64,000 bases of DNA from Atrina japonica (Eukaryota > Mollusca > Bivalvia > Pterioida > Pinnidae), in contig BROG01000233.1 of the NCBI GenBank assembly GCA_030159075.1, positions 906,186-970,185 of the forward strand. Reading direction: 5' to 3'. The stretch's first letter is position 1. Each line of letters opens with the position of its first letter. Made by a program: the position numbers and the translations under genes. The notes under the pieces are model-generated. The model ran no database searches. It saw nothing but the letters and a program-made list of their open reading frames with translations, and was not told the origin of the DNA. Below, in pieces: positions 26,464-39,128 of this stretch.

Positions 26464-29400
26464 GAACTGGCGGAGTTTATTCTATTGCTAATGTTACAAA
26501 ATTTTCCGTCTCCATAACCTTTAACACTATTAATGAAAATTAACTGGTTTTACTACATCTGTGCACATGCATGATCCCTGAATGCAGTATGCTCTTTGCA
26601 AATGACGACTTCTACAGATGATAATTTCATGGCTGAAGGAACATTGATCGCAAACTTGAAATTAAAAATAATTATTGAAATTATCCGTCCAACAAAAGTA
26701 ACACTAGCAACAGGGTAACATTTACAAAAACCTTCCTCTTTATTTCTTATAACCTTTGCGTAACATTAGCACAGACGGAAGTATATTGGTGTGACATATT
26801 CCGTTCATGTTACACTAGCACTCGTGAAATCTGTCTTGTATAAAAACAAATAGCTTCCATACCATTTCACTTGAGGGAAAAAAATTGTTGATATACAGTA
26901 AATTTTTCCACCAGGTATCTTTACAACCATTGATCTCAGTGCCGTTCGGTGGCCAGATGGGTCCATTTCCGAAATATCGATACAGGCAGATGTCAACCAT
27001 CAGAAACAACATATAAGCTGGCGTCAATCTGGATGGAAATTTGTTTGTTTTATTGTTCAGGACTTGGCAATACCTGCCCGGGTTACCAATGGTTACAGTC
27101 TTTTATAATGATTTTGTATCTTTATTCAACAACACAAAGCAATTTCTCAGTTACAACGTGGCGACCAGTTCTAATGGTAAAGGAGAAAGTTACAAGGTAA
27201 CAATTGTTCAGTATATGTTAAAATATCCATGAATGGAAATATATATATATATACTGTAACGATTGATAACCGGGTAGATATTGCCAAATTCTGACCATAA
27301 TCGAATTCACCCTTAAATTTTTGTATTGTACATATCATTGATAATTTATTTCATTATCCAATAAAAACGACTGGGACGAAAAAGATTATGTTATGTTATG
27401 ATTTGATTTAGACTCGTTGTGTTTGTAAACATGTGCCAATTAACCTTGGTAGACCTATATATATCTGGCACTGTAAATATGGAAACTGGAGAGCAAGGCA
27501 CTTACCTCCAAAATCTATGGAAATAAAACATCAACCAGTTTATCCTGCCGTTCTTCCTGTTTAGTTCTCGCAGGGTTAAATACGACACCAGCAAGCCACT
27601 TTAAGATCAAACATGATAATTATAATACTGTCTGTGTTTACTTTGATGTTCCTAGTTAAATATTGATATTTTAGTGTCTGATAATTAGACGCATTTGATA
27701 ATATTTCGAGAGTTGCTATTCATGTACTTGTTTCATATATTATCCATTATCAAGTTTTATATTTACCTTTATCGTTTGTGTTACTGAAAATTTCCCAAAA
27801 CTCCAATTTACGAGATGCGCCAGAATATTGAACAACGCGATATATAAATTAGTTTCTCCAGTCAAGTTTAACTCATAATGCTATGTGAGAAGCTGTTTTA
27901 TGTAATCATTTTTAACTTTATTTCCATACACTAGCTAAGGATAGTACCATCAGTACTATAAACAGGCATAAAAATCTTATATTCCTATATATTTTGTGAA
28001 CATTTGGTCAGACTCAGTGTGGTATTCGTTGTTGAATAATGATAATGCATTTCTATTCAGAACAAATTGTATTATGTATACGAACATGTACTGGGGGCTG
28101 GAGGCCTCTGATACTAAAATATATAAATTGAATTGAAATTAAGAAAGATTGAATTAATCAATTGCAATTGAGAAGTGCCAAAACTGGGTCTCTCCCGCAA
28201 TTTTCACAAAATATATATTTTAGACTTGCATGCCTGTGTATCTCTTTTATTATTTTATATCAATCACGTATATAGAAGAAAAGAAAAACAAAATTACGAA
28301 TAAAAACAAAGATAATACCCCTTTAAAGCGATCTAAGCTGTCACAATGATGATACTTGTTCCATTACATATAGTCAAGAATATGATAAAATGTGTGTTCA
28401 AATACATTATCAAACACGTGAAACTTTGTGAAAGATCTTCTTTTCGAAGTTGTTTGTTTTATTAGAATTTACGTTTTCACGTACCTGAAAAAATCCAGCT
28501 GTATTTCCGTATGCAATGACCTTTCAGTTAATTTCTTTCGCTATATCAAATGTACTTCGTATTTCAGTCAGGGGATCTCGGTCCTTTACGGGTTAGGACT
28601 ATGTTAAAGTCGGCCTATTTTTATGTGTTTTATATTTATTTTCTATGTGTTTTTTATATCTATTTTTAAAATACAGGACGTGATTTTTATTGGCAAGTGC
28701 ATGTATTATGTAAAATATATGCATTTGAATGCTATTTTAAATACTCTAAGAAAATCGGATGAATATATGAATAAACATATCAGGTCACTAAAAGAAATTT
28801 TTACGATCTTTAATGTTACCCTGAATGCTGACGTTGACAAAATTAAAATAATATAACTGTAAAAGTATGCGTATTTTATGTTTTACAATCATGCCGCCAT
28901 GTCCAGTGGAATTAGGCAATTCATGATCATATGCGTCAAGAATGATCAAGTCGAGAAATACGATGGGATGAGTTAAAAATTGGTCAAGATCATCCGATAT
29001 ACCTGGCACGTGGACAATTTCAGAAAAGAATGTTTTGAAAGGATAAAAAAGACAAACTTTGCCTGATTTAGGTATGAAATGATGATGTACGAAAATAAAC
29101 GCAAAGGGTAATAAGAATAGACCGTATATTAACTGCAAATAGCACGTGTTTATTGGTCGTAATATTCGTAAAAAATTACCGAAAGGTAATTTGCAATGCT
29201 CAAAGTATGGCGGACAAAAAATAACTGATATTACGGGATACGTTTGGCAAGACTGTTGCAATTTTACACAGGCATTTGTTACTCTAACCACCAGATGGTC
29301 TCATTGGAATATATATGAGATAGAATATCACATAAAATGGGCATGTAATATTTTTTACCTACGACAGCTCATATCGCTTTAACGGTGTGTACCAAAAATT

Positions 29401-32400
29401 ATTATTTCGATTTTTTCTGCTTTTACTATTTGTAGTTGATATACAATAACAAAAAGAGCTATAAATAGGCACAAAAATCTTATATTCCTATATATTTTGT
29501 GAAAATTTGGTCAGATTCAGTGTGGTATTGATAGTTGAATGATGATAATGCATTTCTATTCAGAACAAATTGTTTTATGTGTACGAACATGTAGATAAAT
29601 TGAATTGAAATTAAGAAAGGTTGAATTAATCAATTGCAAGTGAAAAGTGCCAAAACCGGGTCTCTAAGGCAATTTTCACAAAACATATAGGGACTTAAGA
29701 CTTTAATACCTCTGTATCTCTCTTTTGTTATTTTACATCAGTCTAAGTCTATAGTAGAAAAGAAAATCAAAATTGGTTATAAAAACACAGATAATGCCCC
29801 TTTAAATATGATAAACGTAATACCAACGTTATAATGCTCAAAACTGTGCTCAGCAATATGATGTGGTAAGAGTATGTAATGTCAAATGTATAGTAATAAA
29901 ATATCCAGATGGTGATACTACAGTGTTTTCAACAGTATGTAGACTATTTATATACGCAGAATTTCCTCTAATATTAAATTACAGGAAATGGGAAACAGTT
30001 TGTATCCTTCCGCATACAAAGAGGCAGAGGGGTAGGAAGAACGTGGGAAAGATAGCGTAGTCTCCAGTTTACTGTCAAAACAAAAATAGACAATATTTTC
30101 ACTTGGGTATTTGTAAGCTCGACTTTTAGTAATTTCAGTACCATTTTACAGATCCATCCCCTGGCCCTATCTGGCTGAAATGAACAAACGTGTTAAAGTA
30201 CCTTGAGTACTTACTTCCTATAACGTTTTATCAAAATCCTTTCAGCAGCTTTGGATAAGAAGTCGAAAATGTGGAAATTCACCCCCACCCTTAATTTTTG
30301 CAGTCTTAAAAAGTTCATAAAGTATTCAAAAAATTAAATTTCAGCAAAATTCTTTCAGGAAAGCATTTACTTACCAAACCACAGGTAAAACAAATAAAAT
30401 GAATGCATGATAATGAATAATAAGGGAGAAACTCAAAGAAATTACAAATAAATGAATGAAAATTACAGAGTTTAAAAGTATGTCAAAATGCGTCAAAAAT
30501 TTATTTTCCGATTTCAACGAAATTAACATTCTTGAATTATACATCTATGCAGTTCACTCAGATACAATTAGTTTTTCAATTCATGCAGAGGTTCTGGAGG
30601 AGAAGATTTTTTGAAGAGGTGTACCCCTGGTGCCTCTTTGTCCCACCCTGGATCCATCCCTGGTCCGATCTGGCCAAAATGAACAAACTTGGTAGAAGAC
30701 TTGGTTCCTGTAATGTTTTATCAAAATCCCTTCAATGGTTTTGGAGGAAAAGTCGATAATATGAAAAGTTTACGGACAGACAGACGGACAGACAGACGTA
30801 CGGGCGGACAGACAGACGACAGACAAAAGTCGATCAGAAAAGCTCACTTGAACCTTCGGTTCAGGTAAGCTAATAAAAATCACGAATTGACGTATATCTG
30901 TTAACATGGGTTTCTCAAATCTACATTAACTGATATAAAACAAAACTAAGTAGATATTTTATGAATACCTACATCTGCTATATATTCAAAGGTAAGTCAG
31001 GATACTTTCAACAATAATCTAAGTCCATTCATTTTCTGGGGTAGTCATAAAGACTGGATTGAATTATGAAAGGTCGTTTGGGTCAGAACGGGAAGAACTT
31101 ACGCCATATCCTTTTTCCACGTTAAAATTCACTTTTAACGCAATAAAATATACTTTTAGCATGCAAGTAGTGACTTTTAACGTGAAAGACGTTTTTGCAT
31201 GCAAAACCCATTTCATAGCATAAGTTTTGCTTGCACGTAAGTCATTATCAAACATTTGCATGCAGAGCCGACCTGGCTCAGTCGGTAGCGCGCCCGACTT
31301 TTGATTGTGAGGTCGTGAGTTCGAGTTCAGCCGCCGACAGGTTGGTTTCCTGTACTTCCAATGATACAATAAAACCGAAGTCCCTTGTCACAGTGGGTGT
31401 TGGCACGTTAAAGAACCCTCGATGCTCAATGGCCGTAAGTGCCGGGAATTGGCCAAAATTTGAAGCCCTTCAGTGGGACATTAAACAACAATAAACAAAC
31501 AAAAATAAATCTTGCATGCAGTTTGTATTGTGACCGAGAGAAAACAGAACTCTTCTTCCATCATAAAGAGAACAATCAAAAATATCCTGAAGAGGATAAG
31601 AAGTTAAACTTGTATTAACGATATTCACTAAACGAAATTTTAAAAAATCATTAGATTTTATCTGATAATCTAGATACATATGCTGGGAATATCTGCACAT
31701 GTAAGATGTAAAATGTCAACGATGTTTAGTACGTATTATGTGACCAGATGACAGTGTGTTTCGATTTCGGAGATGGCATTTCGGGGATTGAAAAAACATT
31801 TTATGTCCAATTCAGTCACCAATATTTACCGAACGAACCAATATTTTAAATTGACCTAATATGGATGTAAAAATACATATTTAGAGTGTTAAAAATATGT
31901 AAAGTAAAAGACTATATCCGTATTTACTGCACAAACCATTGCTGTGATGAAAATGCGTCACAATACCTGGCGTCATTTCATTACTAATTAAACGTAACGA
32001 GGCCTCTGATCGGTTATTTTCATCACGTGAGTTCATATCGTAATTTTCCACTTCTAACACGTTAAAACCCTGTTTTGCATGCAAAAACTTAAAAAATCAA
32101 AAATAAAACGTTGAAATATCCTCCTTCTCTGTAAAAGTCACTACTTGCATGCTAAAAGTATGTTTAACGCCTTAAAAATTACTTTAAACGCATAAAAAGT
32201 ATACTTTAACGTGAAAGTGGTCATCTCGTAAGTTCATCCTGTTTGTGATCCAAACGGCCTTTCATACTAAAATTGTTAGTAAGACACAAGTCCTAAATCT
32301 TAAATGCGATCCTAAGACCACGTCTAGGACTTAGGATCTTTTGTACAACGCCCAGAGGATTTGAGGGCCTATTTGATTATGAGGTTAATACATCGTCATA

Positions 32401-32576
32401 CCTTAGAGTGAAGAAAGAATCAACTGAAACCGTGGCATTCTCTATAGCTTGAAATGACCACCTTTGAAAGAGTTCTTGAGAGAAACTTATACCATTACCT
32501 GAAATGTAAAAAAAAGAATGAAAATCAGATAAGGTGTTTAGCACTCAAAATGAGATCAGCAACACAAAATGAGACA

Positions 32577-32662
<86 letters not shown>

Positions 32663-35600
32663 CCCCACCTGTCGTTATATCACAATATATAAATCTAGTT
32701 TAAACCAAATACTTTATCACTGACACCATCGTCTTAAGCATTGGTTTCGGCCACCTTTTATTGCAAAACTATAACTTTAGAATTATGTTGCTAATATAAG
32801 AATACATGTATTTCTCAATATATGTATAGGAATTGCACTATAATATTTAGGTGTTAAATCATGCAAAATGAGCCTACTTTTCTCTCACTTGAGACCAAAT
32901 TTTTCCGCGATTTTAGATAACGGGAAAATGTTTTCTCTCACTTGAGACTGATCTGTCCAAGAATTAAGGTGTCGGAGAAAATGTTATTTCCCCTTTAGGT
33001 TGAGATAAGGGACGAAATAAGCCGGAAGTGGCCGATCTACAATCTAATTTTGACATATTTTTGTTACTAACAATATTTTGTGCACTCGGACTGATATTTC
33101 GCTATACCTTCATCAATGTCGTAATATTCTTAACTGCAATAAATAGGACAATTATCATTTATAAGTTTTATATCCCTGGACATTTACAAATTATTTTTAA
33201 TTGACATACATTGGTATTTTAAAAAGCTATGAATGAGAATTGTGAATATCATTATTACTTGACATACATTGGTATTTTCAAATAAGTTATGCATGAAAAT
33301 TTTGGGAGTCTCACACTCTGACAAATATCACCGAATGTTAGTCATAACTGAAATTATCTAAGATTGCATTGAAAAAAATTAAAATGACCAATTTAGAAAG
33401 ATTATCTGATGGAAACCAAATTTTGTAAACAAACATGCATCCACCTTTGACTCTGGAAACATACATATTCAGATTGTATATTTATAAAATTTAGAAATAA
33501 AATCTTACTGCTTGCAAAGTTAACCATGAGGTAGGTGTGTCCGAGTACAACCCAGGACATACTGAGGAATCGAATACCATGTACACAGGAAATGCTTCCG
33601 GCTCCTTGTTTCGTAGATAAAATCTTACTACCGTTTGTGTATACTGAGAATGCTAACAACAATTTCCCTACCATATCTGAAAAAAAACAAACCTTTTAAA
33701 TATAATGTTTAATATATACAGGTATATCTCTTTTATAACGAGTAACAACTGATTTTAACAAATTGTTTAAATAATATATGTTTCTCGTCGACTCCGATGT
33801 TGGATTCAGGGTTGATAACTGTCAGAAAATACAGAAGTACCCAAGAAAAAAAAATTAAATTTTAAATATAATGTTTAATATCAAGATGCCACATTTTACT
33901 TCGGATTTTTGCTACTGTTGCTAGTGGTGATTCAGAATTTTGTGGTATTTTCTTATTCCACAACTCTAAACAATTATTTTTTCAAAATTTTTGGTACAGG
34001 TTTATCTCGTTGCTTACAATGTTACCACGAGATTAGACCTGCTCACTGTTGCAAGGTGTAGGGTCTCCATGGCTGAATGGAGTATCACGCTTTAAACCAT
34101 GAATGTTTTCACTTTACTTCTTTGACTTGTCACCACAGGTACAAGCCTAGATGGAACCTAATCTGGTTTTGTAAGTACGTTTGTCTGCTTACTTTCCAAG
34201 TAAACTGGCAAACTTTCTGACAAAATCAGCTTGTGTTCCATTGGGTCTCTAACCTGTCTTGAATTTGAATCTAAATGTTGTTTTATGCCGATTCAACATT
34301 TTTTCAGTTATGTGGTGGCGGCCAGTTTTTAATGTTGGAGGAGGGAACCCAGTTACAATGTACCCGGGAAGATACCACCGACCTTCCTAAGTATTCCGTA
34401 AACTTTGTAGATATTGACTGAACAATCAAGCACACAAAATTTGAGACTCATCTGATCATTGGTTCATGAGAAGATTTTTAAAGATGTACCAAGTTTTAGT
34501 CCTTTTAGGTCCCTCTAGGGCCCCTATTCGTCCTATCTCTTGTTCATTCGCAAACTTTATGCGGCTTCACATGGGGATGCTATATGCCAAGTTTGGTTAA
34601 AATTGGTCCAATGGTTCTTTAGAAGAAGATGTTTAAATGCAAAAGTTAACAGACGGACGACGACGGACGACGGACCTTCTGGCCAGGTGAGCTAAAAATG
34701 CTGAGAGTGGCGTAAATACTATTCAAAATCAAATCAAATATGTATTTGCAGAATGGGACAAAATATAATCAAACATGGGTATGACGACTGAAAAGGAAAA
34801 TCTTAACCCTCATAGAAAGATCGGACAGTTTACTTCCGGGTAAAAACCTCGGATATTGGACAACCAGATTCCTACCACGAGGGTGGTGATTCCTTATCCA
34901 CACAACACACTCAAGTACGATTCTATTAATCATATCAGTGCTATATTTGCCATTATAATGTTGTGGAATGAAATTGATTTATCGTTCTTACGTTATTTCA
35001 TAAAATTACACATACTTTAGCATTGTCTCTTCAGGTTTTACGTATGTTGCACGACAATTTCAATCAATAAAAATTACTTTTAGAAATCCATGATATATTA
35101 TAAAATGTGGTTTGAGAGATCGTATTGTCATATTTCATTTTGAAAAGCACATAAATGAAAATCTAAATGAATACAGGGCTATCAAAACTTTGGAAAACTA
35201 GAAATCTATTCAATTTAGTCCAGAATTTGGACAAACATGCAAATAATTACAATAACTGAAGTGTCACGAGTTTATATCATTTAAAAACACGAACATTTGT
35301 GAAATTCGTTTTCTAGCTTCCAAATACTTAATGACACCCTGTGTTATCGTGTCCCTAAATATAACACTGTAATTTCAAATACACCGCTGTCACTAAAATT
35401 TAAAATACTAAAATGAAGGTTTTGTAAATAATAAAATCTAGGTAAGAATCATATTCTATACACTTACTGGGCTCTGGATTGACAATATCTGTTTTCTGGT
35501 GGTCTATCAAGGGGGAGTTCTCCATTAGTGTGTTTGGATCCGTTTCTTCTGTATATATGTAGCTTCTTCTATATTGTGGCCATTGCACATATACGATGTC

Positions 35601-38600
35601 ATAAGCTGTTCCGATAAGCATTAACGCCCCGAGTAGACACATAATTGTTCTGAAAATTGATATACAACTTCATCAATACAAGTCTAAAGTGCTGATTCAA
35701 TGACAAATGATTGAAATAGACAACAACCAAATAAATACAGATGGTTGGTTGTGTTGTTTTATGCTACAATCAGCATGTCGTCAGTCGAGTGATGGCGGAC
35801 AGCTTTAAAAGTGGAGGTTCAAAGCGTAATGCTCTAACCACTGGACCGATATGGTAACAATATTGACAAAAGTAAAGGATATACACATTGTAAACGACGA
35901 TGATGTGAACTGAAAGTTATTTATCTACAACAATAAAAATCACCAATGTCAAAGTATTAAACGTCGGGGATACAAGAGGCAACATACAAATATAAACACA
36001 ACGGATACCAAAGTATTAACCGTCAGGAGGTTCAGTAGATAGTATACAATTATAAATATAACGGGTACCAAATAACCGTCAGGAGGTACAGGAGACAATA
36101 TACAATTATAAACACCACGGCTACCAAAGTATTAACCGTCAGGAGGTTCAGGAGACAGTTGCAATATACAAATATAAACACCACGGATACCAATGTATTT
36201 TTTGTCGGGAGGTTCAGGCAACACTATATAAATAAAAACACCACGGATACAAAAGAACCGTCAGGAGGTTCAGTAGGTCGTATGCAACTTTAAACTCCAC
36301 GGATACCAAAGTATTAACCGTCAGGAGGTTCAAGAGACAATTTACAATTATAAACACCACAGATACCAACGAACCGCCAGGAGGTTCAGGAGAGAATACA
36401 CAGTTATAAACACCATAGATATTAAAGAACCGCCTGGAGGTTCAGGAGAGAATACACAGTTATAAACACCATAGATATTAAAGAACCGCCTGGAGGTTCA
36501 GGAGACAATACATAGTTATAAACACCATAGATATTAAAGAACCGCCTGGAGGTTCAGGAGAGAATACATAGTTATAAACACCATATATATTAAAGAACCG
36601 CCAGGAGGTTCAGGAGAGAATACACAGTTATAAACACCATATATATTAAAGAACCGCCTGGAGGTTCAGGAGACAATACATAGTTATAAACACCATATAT
36701 ACCATTGAACCGTCAGGAGGTTCAGGAGACAATACATAGTTATAAACACCAAAGATATTAAAGAACCGCCTGGAGGTTCAGGAGACAATACATAGTTATA
36801 AACACCAAAGATATTAAAGAACCGCCTGGAGGTTCAGGAGACAATACATAGTTATAAACACCATATATATTAAAGAACCGTCAGGAGGTTCATGAGAGAA
36901 TACATAGTTATAAACACCATAGATCTTAAAGAACCGCCAGGAGGTTCAGGAGACAATACATAGTTATAAACACCAAAGATCTTAAAGAACCGCCAGGAGG
37001 TTCAGGAGACAATACATAGTTATAAACACCAAAGATATTAAAGAACCGCCTGGAGGTTCAGGAGACAATACATAGTTATAAACACCATATATATTAAAGA
37101 ACCGTCAGGAGGTTCATGAGAGAATACATAGTTATAAACACCATAGATCTTAAAGAACCGCCAGGAGGTTCAGGAGACAATACATAGTTATAAACACCAA
37201 AGATATTAAAGAACCGCCAGGAGGTTCAGGAGACAATACATAGTTATAAACACCATAGATCTTAAATAACCGCCAGGAGGTTCAGGAGACAATACATAGT
37301 TATAAACACCATAGATATTAAAGAACCGCCAGGAGGTTCAGGAGAGAATACATAGTTATAAACACCATAGATACCATTGAACCGCCAGGAGGTTTAGGAG
37401 AGAATATGCAAATATAAATACTACGGATACCAAAGTATTAACCTCACAAAAATAAACCTCACAAACCCTTTGCATTTAACTGGAGTGCGAACTACGGTAC
37501 TGTGTAACTGGAAGAGTGACCTACCGTTATATGTATAAATATAAAAGCCTCAGATACCAGAGTATAAATCAATAGAATGTCCAGGACATAGACACAAATC
37601 CGGTAAAAAATGGACAAACACGGACCTCTGGAAACCAAGAGGTGGGATCAGGTGCCATGGAGGAGTAAGCATCCCCTGTCGACCGGTCACACCCGCCGTG
37701 AGTCCACAGTCAAGTCCAATGAAACACGTGAGGAGTGTATCCTCGTCACAATTTGGTACAGACGTCTCAACAACCGCCAACGAAAAGGCAACTCAACATT
37801 TCACTTAGTGAAACAGAGTAGTCGCAAACAAGACTATTATACCGACCGTAAAACTTGCGGAACGTTGACATTAAATGCGGTTTTCGATATCCCTGTGTCA
37901 ATAATTTGTCAGTGAGTAGTTTACCTCTGTATATGAAATCTTCATATGCTGTGCACGCCCTGGCATATCGGATCATTTGTGAAATATAAACTCCATATGC
38001 GGGTGACTGAGGAATATTACTACTTAAATGTGGAAAATTTACGATGGGAAAGCCGAAATCGTCGCGTTTATCGTATAGCTTCGTTGTTAATTTCCCGTCT
38101 GTGTTTATATTAAGTACAATGTCTAAGTATGAAGCGTGTGTGCTTGATTCTGTTGTATCTTTAATTTCTAGTTCGCTGGGATATATCGCATTGACATATG
38201 TATGAAAATTGTCATTATTAATTGACAAAACGTCGTCGATATTTCTAAATGTCAAATTAAAGGACACCGCTAACTTTTTCTTCTTTTGATTCAGCAGTTT
38301 CTGAATGAAGTCTGCTTCGTATGAATAAAGGAACAGGTCGGCCTTGCAGTACGATCTACTGTAACATTTAACTGGAGTACAAACTACTGTACTATTCATC
38401 TTGCATCTGGAGCTACTGTAATATCTAACTGGTAGTGCGAGCTACTGTACTGTGAAACTGGCAGTGCAAACTACCTTACTATGTAACTGGCATCAAACAT
38501 TGATCATGTATCGTGTAGTAACTTTCTGCTATTGTTATCATAAAATAACGATTACATTAATATCTCAGAAATTGGATTATGTGGACGTATCCAAATTGAA

Positions 38601-39081
38601 GTTTATCAGAGAAATTTCTATGGATGAAAATGTTAAAAATTTGTTTTATATATTTATACTTTTCTTTACTTACATGGCTACTATGGCTTTGGTATCTAAT
38701 TCTTGTGTTGGTGAAACACACTGAACAAATGGAGTAATTGTTGTATTTTCCTGTCCTATCAGTCCTAAAACTAAAATATTGCAAAGTATATTAAGCATTT
38801 CAAAGTAAATAGGAATTTGTTTTCTTGAACACGTTGTTTTCATAAACCTGTCGAGTTCTGTGAAAGGTCAAGCTCGTTGAAGAGGTCAAAGCCGTTAAAA
38901 AGGTAAATTTAATATCAGTATCATGTGAATCCCAAACAGGAAACCAAAAGCAACAATTATTGATTATTATATCCTTTGGACCACCGACTGCGATAACGCG
39001 TCTCATCTTTTGTTTCTATTCATATTAACACGACTCAACATGTACAATGTAAATGTTATGTATATGTATACGTTGATATGG

Positions 39082-39128
<47 letters not shown>

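Noticed and set aside
31266..31330. tRNA gene
   Set aside because: Box A and box B are tRNA-like, but the sequence continues into a SINE body with TSDs and the cloverleaf is not cleanly formed; same for 12.28, 25.68, 39.65 and 13.9 kb.
32454..32723. Frame with a long Ser-Leu run (also 21.8 and 12.9 kb)
   Set aside because: Translation of (CT)n/(GA)n repeats; only the 32402-32498 stretch on the minus strand is coding.
35940..37440. Regular repeats with short variable segments, resembling a CRISPR array
   Set aside because: The 56-bp units are contiguous with no unique spacers, there are no cas genes, and the locus is an intron of an animal gene.
37610..37915. 101-codon plus-strand frame, repeated at 3.1, 49.7 and 55.0 kb
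   Set aside because: Antisense of the retroelement 3' tail; the repetition comes from the element, not a gene family.
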